Positions 25,550 through 33,653 of a DNA stretch of 64,000 nt are shown here, piece after piece. The stretch covers positions 62,001-126,000 of the forward strand of contig NZ_VCQN01000001.1 of NCBI RefSeq assembly GCF_005938125.1, in the 5' to 3' direction. Made by a program: the position numbers and the translations under genes. The notes beneath the pieces were generated by a model, which ran no database searches, was not told where the DNA came from, and saw only the letters and a list, made by a program, of their open reading frames with translations. The DNA is from Bacillus sp. BHET2 (GTDB lineage: Bacteria; Bacillota; Bacilli; Bacillales; Bacillaceae_B). Numbering within the stretch: the first letter of the stretch is position 1; each line of letters opens with the position of its first letter.

Positions 25550-26258
25550 AGGAGAAAAGATTACAAAGTCGTTCGGAAAGCTTCAAGTATTAAAAGGGAT
25601 CGATTTCTCAGTCGAAAAAGGGGAGGTCGTCGCCCTGATCGGTCCTTCCGGATCAGGGAAATCCACTTTGCTGCGTTGCTTGAACTATCTAGAAGAACCA
25701 TCCTCAGGGTCGATTTATTTTGAAAGTGCTCTCGTTAAGGGGAAGAATATAGGTAAAGTAAGACAAGATGTCGGAATGGTTTTTCAGCATTTTCATCTCT
25801 TTCCTCATATGACTGCATTAGAAAATGTTATCTACGCGCCGATGAAAGTGAAGGGGATTAATAAGGCGGAAGCCGTTAAGTTAGGGAAGGATCTTCTAAC
25901 AAAAGTAGGGCTACAAGAAAAAAGTGACGAATATCCGAACCGGTTATCAGGCGGTCAAAAGCAGCGGGTGGCCATTGCAAGAGCGCTTGCAATGGAACCG
26001 AAAGTCATGCTATTTGACGAACCGACGTCTGCTCTTGATCCAGAAATGGTGAAAGAGGTTCTTGAGGTCATGAAATCACTCGCCCTTACAGGAATGACGA
26101 TGATCATTGTGACACATGAAATGGGATTTGCGAGGGAGGTAGCTGACCGGATTATGTTCATGGATGATGGAAAGATCATTGAAGAAGGCGAACCCCAGCC
26201 ATTTTTCGCTAACCCGCAAAGTGACCGTGGAAAAGAATTCCTCGAAAAAATACTATAA
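25536..26258 (+). CDS. artR: Amino-acid ABC transporter ATPase
   Basis: A 240-residue ATP-binding subunit. Walker A is GPSGSGKST (about 36-44), Q-loop [13 protein letters not shown], signature LSGGQKQR near 137, Walker [13 protein letters not shown], and the switch His in [12 protein letters not shown]. The start is GTG 25536 behind GAAGGGA, inside the artQ end. It powers ligand import delivered by ArtP. A terminator follows. Confidence 0.95.
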   Translation: MEMIKGEKITKSFGKLQVLKGIDFSVEKGEVVALIGPSGSGKSTLLRCLNYLEEPSSGSIYFESALVKGKNIGKVRQDVGMVFQHFHLFPHMTALENVIYAPMKVKGINKAEAVKLGKDLLTKVGLQEKSDEYPNRLSGGQKQRVAIARALAMEPKVMLFDEPTSALDPEMVKEVLEVMKSLALTGMTMIIVTHEMGFAREVADRIMFMDDGKIIEEGEPQPFFANPQSDRGKEFLEKIL

Positions 26259-26263
26259 TTATT

Positions 26264-26301
26264 GAAGGGATTAACGATTTGATTCGTTAATCCTTCTTTT
26301 T
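26264..26301 (+). terminator. artPQR terminator
   Basis: GAAGGGATTAACGA (26264-26277) pairs with TCGTTAATCCTTC (26284-26296) with one bulge, followed by T. Confidence 0.9.
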
Positions 26302-26364
26302 ATGTCAAGACTATTTTATGGTATTCTTAAGAAGCAAAAAAAGAGAGAGATAGGAGAACGATGA

Positions 26365-27351
26365 ATGTTTCGAATCGGGTATCGTACACTTAAGACAGGA
26401 ATCGGGACAGCTGCTGCAATCAGTATTGCACAGTGGTTTCATTTGGATAATTTTGTATCTGCCGGAATATTGACGATTCTGTGCATTCAGAATACGAAGA
26501 AAAAATCGGTGAATGCGTCATGGAGCCGATTTCTAGCATGCGTGATTGCCATGGTGTTTTCTGCAGCCTTCTTTGAATTTTTGGCTTATCATCCCGCCGT
26601 CATCGGGTTGCTGTTACTCGTATTTATCCCCATTACAGTTGCTCTGAATATTAAAGAAGGAATCGTCACGAGTTCCGTTATCATTCTACATATATACTCG
26701 GCAGGTAACGTAACCCCGGGGCTATTTGAAAATGAATTAGGAATCATCGTAATTGGCATCGGGATTGCCCTTATTATGAATCTGTATATGCCAAGTGTTG
26801 ATAAAAAGATGATTGAGTATCAAGAAAAGATCGAAGCGAATTTTTATAAGATCTTCTGTGAAATGATCAATTATTTACGGACCAATGACAGCAAGTGGGA
26901 TGGCCGTGAAATCACGGAAACAGAACAATTACTCAAAGAAGCGAAGACCATTGCCTTTAAGGATGTGGAAAACCACTTCTTAAGGGACGAGAACTTATAT
27001 TATTTGTACTTTAAAATGAGGGAGAAACAATTTGAGATCCTTCAGCGTATCCTTCCTATAGCCACATCGATTTCCTTGACGGTGGAGCAGGGGAATCGCA
27101 TTGCTGAGTTTCTTGAAGAGCTTAGCGATCATATCCATCCAGGAAACACAGCTTTATTTTACTTAAAAAAATTGTACGATATGAAAGTGGAGTTTGAACA
27201 AATGGATTTACCAAAAACGAGGGAAGAGTTCGAAACCCGTGCGGCTCTTTATCAGTTTGTTCAAGAAATGGAGCAGTACCTTCTGCTGAAGAGTTCGTTT
27301 AAAGGAATAAGGAAGGATGAAAGTGAACAAAGAGAAGTAAACTACACCTAA
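26365..27351 (+). CDS. yqjA: YqjA, aromatic-acid-exporter-like membrane protein
   Basis: A 328-residue protein with an N-terminal membrane half of about four to five helices (roughly 10-145) and a soluble, helical C-terminal half rich in charged residues. This is the layout of the DUF939/FUSC-like family to which B. subtilis YqjA belongs. Transport of organic acids is suggested by family naming only. TAGGAG precedes ATG 26365. It is followed after 20 bases by yqjB, probably co-transcribed. Confidence 0.82.
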   Translation: MFRIGYRTLKTGIGTAAAISIAQWFHLDNFVSAGILTILCIQNTKKKSVNASWSRFLACVIAMVFSAAFFEFLAYHPAVIGLLLLVFIPITVALNIKEGIVTSSVIILHIYSAGNVTPGLFENELGIIVIGIGIALIMNLYMPSVDKKMIEYQEKIEANFYKIFCEMINYLRTNDSKWDGREITETEQLLKEAKTIAFKDVENHFLRDENLYYLYFKMREKQFEILQRILPIATSISLTVEQGNRIAEFLEELSDHIHPGNTALFYLKKLYDMKVEFEQMDLPKTREEFETRAALYQFVQEMEQYLLLKSSFKGIRKDESEQREVNYT

Positions 27352-27371
27352 AACATGAAAAAGGTGATAGG

Positions 27372-27875
27372 ATGCGATTACTTCTTGCCATAATATTGTT
27401 TGCTTCTCCTATTTGGCCACTAGGAAGAAACCCGATGCCGGGAGATCCGTTTATAATCGTGAACAAGGAGAACAATCAATTGGCTTATATAGACAACGGG
27501 GAAATTCAGGGAACCTTCCATGTAGCAACGGGGAAAACAACGTCCCTTACCCCGGAAGGCTTATTTAGTGTAACGGTTAAAGCGAAAAACCCTTATTATC
27601 GTAGAAAGAATATTCCAGGTGGGGACCCGAGAAACCCCCTTGGATCGAGATGGATAGGTTTTGATGCAAAAGGTACGGACGGCAGAATCTATGGAATCCA
27701 TGGGACAAATCAACCTTCCTCGATAGGCAAATACATCTCGAACGGTTGCATTCGAATGAACAATAAAAATGTTGAATACCTGTTTGATAAAGTACCAATT
27801 GGAACCAAAGTACTGGTCGTGAAAACGAAGAAAAACTTCAATCTGCTGGGAAAAGAATATGGTGCATTAAAATGA
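27372..27875 (+). CDS. yqjB: L,D-transpeptidase YqjB (YkuD domain)
   Basis: A 167-residue YkuD-fold enzyme. A short hydrophobic N-terminus (about 1-17) acts as signal or anchor, then the catalytic domain contains His110 in IHGTNQPSSIG and Cys126 in SNGCIRM. Such enzymes make 3-3 cross-links in peptidoglycan or attach proteins; in spore formers several act on the spore cortex. No LysM domain is present. GGTGATAGG precedes ATG 27372. Confidence 0.9.
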   Translation: MRLLLAIILFASPIWPLGRNPMPGDPFIIVNKENNQLAYIDNGEIQGTFHVATGKTTSLTPEGLFSVTVKAKNPYYRRKNIPGGDPRNPLGSRWIGFDAKGTDGRIYGIHGTNQPSSIGKYISNGCIRMNNKNVEYLFDKVPIGTKVLVVKTKKNFNLLGKEYGALK

Positions 27876-27925
27876 AAAGGATCTGCTGATCGACAGAGTC
27901 GAAAAGCAGATCCTTTCATTTTTAT
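27876..27925 (+). terminator. yqjA-yqjB terminator
   Basis: AAAGGATCTGCT (27876-27887) pairs with AGCAGATCCTTT (27905-27916), followed by CATTTTTAT. It sits 14 bases from the end of the convergent small gene and may serve both. Confidence 0.85.
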
Positions 27926-27938
27926 GAAAGTTTTTGTT

Positions 27939-28034
27939 TTATAGTAAGAAAGTCAGTCCTGCCATGATCGTGGATGCTATCATTGCGAACAGCATAACAA
28001 GTACAACTATCTTTTGCACTTTTTTATTACCCAT
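27939..28034 (-). CDS. prli42: Prli42-type stressosome-associated membrane miniprotein
   Basis: A 31-residue protein on the minus strand. The start is CAT 28034-28032, with GGAGAG (minus strand) seven bases upstream. It has a short basic N-terminus, MGNKKVQK, and one membrane helix of about 20 residues (VVLVMLFAMIASTIMAGLTF), ending LL. Length, the Asn-Lys-Lys start and the single-span layout match Prli42, the conserved Firmicutes peptide that tethers the stressosome in Listeria. Too short for usual gene finding. Its role here is inferred from the family; no rsb genes are in view. Confidence 0.8.
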   Translation of the reverse strand: MGNKKVQKIVVLVMLFAMIASTIMAGLTFLL

Positions 28035-28123
28035 TGTATCTCTCCATTCTCCCACCTAAGCATGAGATAATTTTCAATTCTATTTTATCGTGAATGGTAA
28101 GAGAAGACAACCATTGGAAATTA

Positions 28124-28137
28124 AGAAAACGCTTTAA
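28124..28137 (+). promoter_or_regulatory. Candidate CcpA (cre) site before mce
   Basis: AGAAAACGCTTTAA; its reverse complement TTAAAGCGTTTTCT agrees with cre except at one inner and one outer base. It lies about 90 bases before mce, in the promoter region. Confidence 0.45.
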
Positions 28138-28222
28138 TTATTCGTATGAATAGGAGGAAATTCGACAACATTTATGGAATACTATATGGGTGGAGCATGT
28201 AAACAACAGGGGGATGATAAGG

Positions 28223-28642
28223 ATGAAAAAGGTAGACCATATCGGTATAGCAGTATCATCAATAGACAATGTTCTTCCATTTTACGAAGATACGCTTGGG
28301 CTTTCACTGGTCAAGATTGAAGAAGTGGGTAATCAAGGCGTGAAGGTTGCATTTTTAGATGGTGGAAATATTAAGCTTGAGTTACTCGAGCCCTTACATA
28401 ATGATAGTCCGATTTCCACGTTTATAGAAAAGAAGGGTGAAGGCATCCATCATATTGCCTTTGGCGTGGAAGGAATCGCGGAACGGATCGCGGAACTTCA
28501 GACCAAAGGAGTACGAATGATCAATGAAACGCCTAAGACTGGTGCCGGTGGAGCGGCAGTTGCGTTCATGCATCCAAAGTCAGCTCACGGTGTACTCTAT
28601 GAGCTTTGTGATAAATCAAACATCAAGGGGGAGCAAGCATAA
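28223..28642 (+). CDS. mce: Methylmalonyl-CoA epimerase
   Basis: A 139-residue glyoxalase/VOC-fold metalloenzyme that interconverts (S)- and (R)-methylmalonyl-CoA, linking propionyl-CoA carboxylation to MutAB. DHIGIAVSSIDN at the start provides a metal-binding His, as does EGIHHIAFGV later; the C-terminal GVLYELCDK provides the Glu. The chosen ATG 28223 lies nine bases after AGGGGG; ATG 28214 directly abuts that site and longer versions have none. Its stop overlaps the next ATG (TAATG), so it is coupled to the carboxyltransferase gene. Equivalent to B. subtilis yqjC. Confidence 0.9.
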   Translation: MKKVDHIGIAVSSIDNVLPFYEDTLGLSLVKIEEVGNQGVKVAFLDGGNIKLELLEPLHNDSPISTFIEKKGEGIHHIAFGVEGIAERIAELQTKGVRMINETPKTGAGGAAVAFMHPKSAHGVLYELCDKSNIKGEQA

Positions 28643-30189
28643 TGGATATCTATGAAAAAATAAATGAACTATATGACCGCAGAAGAGAAGTTGAACTTGG
28701 TGGCGGAGATAAAAAAATAGACAAACAGCACGAAAAAGGAAAGTTGACTGCAAGGGAACGAATCGATATTTTAGTGGACCCGGGGAGCTTTGTTGAACTG
28801 AACCCATTCATCGAGCACCGATGCTCAGACTTTGGACTTGACGGGGTACAGGGCCCAGGGGATGGGGTAGTGACAGGTTATGGGAAAGTGAATGGGAAAC
28901 CCATTTATTTATTCTCCCAGGATTTCACAGTTTTTGGCGGGGCATTGGGAGAGATGCACGCGAAGAAGATATCACATGTCATGGATCTGGCAGTCAAGAA
29001 TGGTGCGCCTTTCATTGGACTAAATGACTCAGGTGGAGCAAGAATTCAAGAAGGGGTCGTATCGCTAGACGGCTACGGGCATATCTTCTATCGGAACTCC
29101 ATTTATTCAGGAGTAATTCCACAAATATCTGTCATCATGGGTCCTTGTGCTGGTGGAGCGGTTTATTCACCTGCGATAACGGACTTTGTCTTTATGGTGG
29201 ATGAAACAAGTCAAATGTTCATCACTGGACCTAAAGTCATCGAAACCGTAACTGGGGAGAAAATTAGCTCTGAGGATTTAGGAGGAGCTAAGGTTCATAA
29301 CTCTATTAGCGGGAATGCCCATTTCAGAGGGAAAACGGAAGAAGAGGTGCTCGGGGAGGTTCGGAAATTATTAGCCTATTTACCTCAAAATAATGAAGAG
29401 AAACCCCCTCGCTTAGAAGTGGATGAAAAAGATGATTACCGTGCGAATCTAACGGACCTTATTCCATTTGATGCGATTCGTCCGTATGATGTAAGAACGG
29501 TGATCAATGAAATTGTAGATGAAAATAGCTTCATGGAGGTTCAAAAGGAATTTGCGAAAAATATTGTTATAGGATTGGCCCGTATTAAGGGAGAAGTCGT
29601 TGGACTTGTTTGTAATCAGCCAAAATTCATGGCTGGAGGGCTCGACATAGACTCTTCTGACAAGGCATCCCGCTTTATCCGTTTTTGCGATTCTTTCAAT
29701 ATTCCGTTGATCACGTTTGAAGATGTAACAGGTTTCTTTCCTGGTATCAAGCAGGAGCATGGAGGCATCATCCGTCATGGTGCGAAGATTCTTTATGCCT
29801 ATTCTGAAGCGACGGTTCCAAAAATGACGGTAATTTTACGAAAAGCCTATGGAGGCGCATATGTAGCCTTGAATAGTAAATCGATTGGAGCAGATTTGGT
29901 GTTTGCATGGCCGAATGCAGAGATTGCCGTCATGGGTCCGCAGGGAGCAGCGAATATCATTTTTGCGAGGGAAATTGCAGGCAGTGAGAACCCCGAAGAG
30001 CTTCGTGAGCAAAAAATTGAAGAGTATAGGGAGAAATTTGCGAATCCTTATGTAGCGGCATCTAGAGGGATGGTGGACGATGTCATTGATCCCCGTGAAA
30101 CCCGAATCAAATTGATTCAAGGATTGGAAATGATGAGAAATAAGCGAGAAGAACGTCCGAAGAAAAAGCATGGAAATATCCCATTGTAA
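28642..30189 (+). CDS. yqjD: Acyl-CoA carboxylase carboxyltransferase (propionyl-CoA type)
   Basis: A 515-residue biotin-dependent carboxyltransferase of the PccB/MmdA family. It contains GEMHAKKISHVMDLAVKNG, NDSGGARIQEGVVSLDGYG, MGPCAGGAVYSPA and the C-terminal GGAYVALNSKSIGADLVFAWPNAEIAVMG region (given in parts), the two crotonase-like halves that hold biotin and acyl-CoA. It should carboxylate propionyl-CoA to methylmalonyl-CoA when paired with a biotin carboxylase/carrier, but none is encoded in this window, so the alternative of methylmalonyl-CoA decarboxylation remains. Coupled to mce. The B. subtilis counterpart is yqjD. Confidence 0.9.
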   Translation: MDIYEKINELYDRRREVELGGGDKKIDKQHEKGKLTARERIDILVDPGSFVELNPFIEHRCSDFGLDGVQGPGDGVVTGYGKVNGKPIYLFSQDFTVFGGALGEMHAKKISHVMDLAVKNGAPFIGLNDSGGARIQEGVVSLDGYGHIFYRNSIYSGVIPQISVIMGPCAGGAVYSPAITDFVFMVDETSQMFITGPKVIETVTGEKISSEDLGGAKVHNSISGNAHFRGKTEEEVLGEVRKLLAYLPQNNEEKPPRLEVDEKDDYRANLTDLIPFDAIRPYDVRTVINEIVDENSFMEVQKEFAKNIVIGLARIKGEVVGLVCNQPKFMAGGLDIDSSDKASRFIRFCDSFNIPLITFEDVTGFFPGIKQEHGGIIRHGAKILYAYSEATVPKMTVILRKAYGGAYVALNSKSIGADLVFAWPNAEIAVMGPQGAANIIFAREIAGSENPEELREQKIEEYREKFANPYVAASRGMVDDVIDPRETRIKLIQGLEMMRNKREERPKKKHGNIPL

Positions 30190-30201
30190 AAGTGGTACCA
30201 T

Positions 30202-30230
30202 TTGTTGTAGATGACTATTCACGCTATACT
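30202..30230 (+). promoter_or_regulatory. SigA-type promoter of yqjE
   Basis: TTGTTG (30202-30207), 17 bases, TATACT (30225-30230), about 36 bases ahead of the ATG. Confidence 0.55.
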
Positions 30231-30265
30231 ATAGAAGTGAATACATATTTGTGGAGGTCTATTAA

Positions 30266-31390
30266 ATGATTAATCATGAACGTTTATTAAATGAATTCCT
30301 GGAATTGGTTCAAATCGATTCGGAAACGAAAGAAGAAGCAGAAATCGCGAAAGTATTAACACAAAAATTCTCTGATCTTGGAGTAGAGGTATTCGAAGAT
30401 GACACGATGGGAGAAACAGGTCATGGAGCTGGCAACCTGATCTGTACTCTAAAAGGGAATAAAGAAGGCGTAGATACGATTTACTTTACTTCTCATATGG
30501 ACACAGTGGTTCCTGCAAAAGGGGTTAAGCCAACTCTTAAAGATGATGGCTACATATACTCTGACGGTACGACCATTCTTGGCGCGGATGATAAAGCAGG
30601 TCTTGCAACAATGCTTGAATCTGTTCGTGTTCTAAAAGAAAATAATATCTCTCACGGTGATATCCAGTTCATCATCACTGTAGGTGAAGAGTCAGGATTA
30701 GTAGGAGCAAAAGCTCTGGATTCCACTCTAGTGAAAGCGAAATATGGTTTCGCTCTTGATAGTGACGGGAAAGTCGGAAATATAATCGTAGCTGCACCAA
30801 CACAAGCTAAAGTAAGAGCGACCATTTACGGGAAAACGGCCCACGCAGGAGTAGCTCCTGAAAAAGGTGTTTCTGCCATCACGATTGCAGCGAAGGCAAT
30901 CTCTAAAATGCCTCTTGGCCGCATCGATGAAGAAACAACAGCCAACATCGGCCGCTTTGAAGGTGGAAAAGCAACGAATATCGTATGCGAACAAGTGGAT
31001 ATTCTTGCAGAAGCACGTTCATTAGTCCCTGAAAAAATGGAAGCACAAGTAGAGAAAATGAAAGCGGCATTTACATCCGTTGCTGAAGAAATGGGCGGAA
31101 AAGCGGAAGTCAATGTGGAAGTGATGTACCCTGGCTTTAAGTTTAACGATGGTGACGAAGTAGTGGAAGTGGCAAAACGCGCGGCCAAGAAAATCGGTCG
31201 CCCAAGTGAACTTCAAACAAGCGGAGGCGGAAGTGATGCGAACGTCATCGCAGGCTTTGGTGTGCCAACTGTCAACCTGGCAGTAGGCTACGAAGAAATC
31301 CACACGAAGAGCGAAAGAATGCCAGTCGAAGAACTAAACAAACTATCTGAAATGGTAATAGCAATCATTCAAGAAGTGGCTGGAGAATAG
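30266..31390 (+). CDS. yqjE: M20-family metallopeptidase (tripeptidase-T-like) YqjE
   Basis: A 374-residue zinc aminopeptidase-like protein. FTSHMDTVVPAKG (about 79-91) gives the first metal-binding His and Asp, LGADDKAG the bridging Asp, TVGEESGLVGAKAL the catalytic Glu pair, and a dimerisation domain sits between about 180 and 290. The closing GYEEIHTKSERMP holds the last His. It likely trims small peptides in the cytosol. Neighbourhood and length agree with B. subtilis YqjE. The stop abuts a palindromic repeat that separates the gene from its terminator. Confidence 0.9.
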   Translation: MINHERLLNEFLELVQIDSETKEEAEIAKVLTQKFSDLGVEVFEDDTMGETGHGAGNLICTLKGNKEGVDTIYFTSHMDTVVPAKGVKPTLKDDGYIYSDGTTILGADDKAGLATMLESVRVLKENNISHGDIQFIITVGEESGLVGAKALDSTLVKAKYGFALDSDGKVGNIIVAAPTQAKVRATIYGKTAHAGVAPEKGVSAITIAAKAISKMPLGRIDEETTANIGRFEGGKATNIVCEQVDILAEARSLVPEKMEAQVEKMKAAFTSVAEEMGGKAEVNVEVMYPGFKFNDGDEVVEVAKRAAKKIGRPSELQTSGGGSDANVIAGFGVPTVNLAVGYEEIHTKSERMPVEELNKLSEMVIAIIQEVAGE

Positions 31391-31512
31391 AAAAGCGCAG
31401 GCGGCTCGAACAGAGGTGACAAGCATAAGGCGAACCTGCCGGAAAGGCGTCCTGTGCCTTTTTGGCAGGTTTGACTTATGACCTCGAGCCTCGAGCCGCC
31501 GGAGCTAGACAA
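31390..31512 (+). repeat. Palindromic intergenic element, full copy
   Basis: About 123 bases with nested inverted arms: GGCGGCTCGA (31400-31409)/TCGAGCCGCC (31491-31500), GAGGT/ACCTC, CATAAG/CTTATG, AACCTGCC (31433-31440)/GGCAGGTT (31464-31471) and AAAGGC/GCCTTT. It belongs to the same family as the copies at 54361-54732 in reverse orientation, but with different, compensating arm sequences. It starts directly at the yqjE stop. Confidence 0.85.
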
Positions 31513-31515
31513 ATA

Positions 31516-31570
31516 GAAAAGCGCAGGCGGCTCGAACAGAGGCGACAAGCATAAGGCGAACCTGCCGGAA
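31516..31570 (+). repeat. Palindromic element, truncated second copy
   Basis: It repeats the first 55 bases of the element at 31390 with one base change (GAGGT to GAGGC) at an offset of 126, then breaks off inside the inner arm just before the yqjE terminator hairpin. Confidence 0.85.
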
Positions 31571-31577
31571 ATACAAT

Positions 31578-31628
31578 AAAAAATGTCCACGGACCGAAGT
31601 TCAACCTTCGTTCGTGGACATTTTCTTC
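31578..31628 (+). terminator. Terminator, probably of yqjE
   Basis: AAAATGTCCACG (about 31580-31591) pairs with CGTGGACATTTT (31613-31624), with further pairing inside, then a T-rich tail. It stands about 190 bases beyond the yqjE stop because the repeat elements lie between. Confidence 0.85.
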
Positions 31629-31708
31629 TTTTATACGAGCACCTAACCTTTTGAAATATGGTACATTAGTAATATACATAATTGATGTTTGAGAGGGGAC
31701 GTTATACA

Positions 31709-32179
31709 TTGCCGAAAGTAGTTGTATTTCATGCTGGAAAAGAAGAATATGCTCTGCCGATTGAGAACGTAGTATCGATTGAAAAGGTGGAAAAAGTGAG
31801 ATCTATCCCTCATTTTCCCCAATTTGTTCTTGGACTTGTCAAGGTAAGGGGAGAGCTGATTCCGGTTCTTGATTTAGGGAACATCCTTTATAACACCTCT
31901 GCAATGGCTGAAGCAGGCATGTTCCTTCTCGTCATTCAAACGAAAACGATGCAAATCGGTATGGTCGTGAAGGAAGCGAAAGAAATAATTGAAGTATCTG
32001 CTGAATCGATTACTAACGTAGGTTTATTTGCTTATTCGAAGACCAATTATTTTTCCGGAATCATTAATCTTGAAGATGCGCTAATAACCCAAATTGATCC
32101 GGATGTTTTAGTTGAGAGTTTAGAAGGTATTAAAGAGATAAAGGATTACGTAAACGAACAGAAGGCTTACCAAAACTAG
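31709..32179 (+). CDS. Stand-alone CheW-domain protein
   Basis: A 156-residue protein that is nearly all CheW domain: VVVFHAGKEEYALPIENV at the start, VLGLVKVRGELIPVLDLG (typical CheW loop) in the middle, and GIINLEDALITQIDPD near the end. CheW couples chemoreceptors to the CheA kinase; no other chemotaxis gene is in view, so its partner is unknown. TTG 31709 is the preferred start, about 10 bases after GAGAGGGGAC; an in-frame ATG at 31682 overlaps that site. A short acidic tail follows the domain. A scaffold or adaptor role outside chemotaxis is possible. Confidence 0.85.
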   Translation: MPKVVVFHAGKEEYALPIENVVSIEKVEKVRSIPHFPQFVLGLVKVRGELIPVLDLGNILYNTSAMAEAGMFLLVIQTKTMQIGMVVKEAKEIIEVSAESITNVGLFAYSKTNYFSGIINLEDALITQIDPDVLVESLEGIKEIKDYVNEQKAYQN

Positions 32180-32198
32180 ACAAGAAAGACGCGATTGT

Positions 32199-33452
32199 AT
32201 GAATCCACATTATCCTAAAAATGGACGAGTGATTCTTCATGTAGACATGAATAGCTTCTATGCCTCTGTAGAGATGGCATATGATCCTACCTTACGAGGA
32301 AAACCTTTAGCTATAGCAGGGAATCCCAAAGAAAGACGAGGCATTATCGTGACATGCAGCTATGAAGCAAGGAGCTTCGGCGTGAAAACGACAATGCCTC
32401 TTTGGGAAGCCAAAAAGCTCTGCCCGAAACTTATTATCATGACACCGAATTTTGACCGTTACCGCGCTGCCTCTAGAGGGATTTTTGATATCCTTAGACA
32501 ATACTCAGATTTGGTTGAACCTGTTTCGATCGATGAAGGCTATGTGGATATTACTGATTCCTTCGATAAAGGGTCCCCATTGCAAATTGCTTCAGATATT
32601 CAAACCCAAATTAAAGGTCAACTCGATCTACCGTGCAGTATCGGGGTGGCACCGAATAAATTCTTGGCCAAGACCGCTTCAGATATGAAAAAACCTATGG
32701 GGATCACTGTTTTACGAAAACGTGATATACCCAATAAGCTTTGGCCCCTTCCAGTCATTGAAATGCATGGCATTGGTCAGAAGACCGCCGAGAAGCTGAG
32801 TACGATCGGCATTCATACATGCAATGATCTTGCTCATGCGAATGACATCCAGCTGAAATCCCTGCTTGGAATCAATGGTCTGCGTCTCAAAGAACGGGCC
32901 AATGGGATTGATAGGCGAAGTGTGGACCCTGACTCGATTTATGATTATAAGAGCGTTGGAAATTCGACTACTTTACCAAAAGATACAACGAATCAACATG
33001 AACTATTAATGGTGATTGAGAAGCTTTGTGGAAGAGTGTCGTCACGCTTGCAGCAGAAAGACGTGGTGGGTATGACGATCCAGCTCATGATCAGGGATAA
33101 ATTCAGGAAAACGATTACGCGAAGCAAAAAACTAGAAAATCCGATTTATAAAAAAGAGGACTTATTTCGCTTCGCTAAGGATTTAATGTTAAAGCACTGG
33201 AATGGAGACCCTGTAAGATTGTTAGGAGTCACCGCGCAAGATATCGTGGGAAAAAGTGAAGCCACCGAACAGCTGGATTTATTCTCTTATAAAAAAGTAG
33301 CTGAAAAGGAGCCTCTCTATAACGTCTTATCAAAGCTTCAGGACAAGTTTGGGAAGGACTCCATCTCCCAGGGAGTAAAAGGGAAAAATAAAAAGAAATC
33401 CTTTGATTCAAAACAAGACACAAGCTTTAATAAAGATTTTTTAAGAGAATGA
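32199..33452 (+). CDS. dinB: DNA polymerase IV (Y-family)
   Basis: A 417-residue translesion polymerase. HVDMNSFYASVEMAY supplies the first catalytic Asp and steric-gate region, SIDEGYVDIT the second Asp-Glu pair, and HGIGQKTAEKLSTIGI a helix-hairpin-helix. Near the C-terminus QLDLF is a beta-clamp-binding motif, followed by a basic tail. It equals B. subtilis YqjH (PolY1) by position. The ribosome site before ATG 32199 is weak, and no LexA box is visible upstream, in contrast with uvrX at 54845. Confidence 0.94.
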   Translation: MNPHYPKNGRVILHVDMNSFYASVEMAYDPTLRGKPLAIAGNPKERRGIIVTCSYEARSFGVKTTMPLWEAKKLCPKLIIMTPNFDRYRAASRGIFDILRQYSDLVEPVSIDEGYVDITDSFDKGSPLQIASDIQTQIKGQLDLPCSIGVAPNKFLAKTASDMKKPMGITVLRKRDIPNKLWPLPVIEMHGIGQKTAEKLSTIGIHTCNDLAHANDIQLKSLLGINGLRLKERANGIDRRSVDPDSIYDYKSVGNSTTLPKDTTNQHELLMVIEKLCGRVSSRLQQKDVVGMTIQLMIRDKFRKTITRSKKLENPIYKKEDLFRFAKDLMLKHWNGDPVRLLGVTAQDIVGKSEATEQLDLFSYKKVAEKEPLYNVLSKLQDKFGKDSISQGVKGKNKKKSFDSKQDTSFNKDFLRE

Positions 33453-33653
33453 CATGAAAAAAAAGGGACAACTTAAGATAGATGAATGACGCTTTAGACT
33501 GAATATTTGCATCATCATGCTGTTCTTGTTAGATTAAATGAAAGTGTTCATCATTTTTTTGTGATAAGATACATTTCTTTTATTCACCATTAGATTTTTT
33601 CAGGGTGATAATAGGGATGGAAAACTATAATAGTGGAAAGGAAGTTGACGAAC

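Noticed and set aside
31369-31709. Minus-strand frames of 73 and 77 residues containing a repeated peptide
   Set aside because: The repeated peptide is just the tandem palindromic element translated; no start signal.
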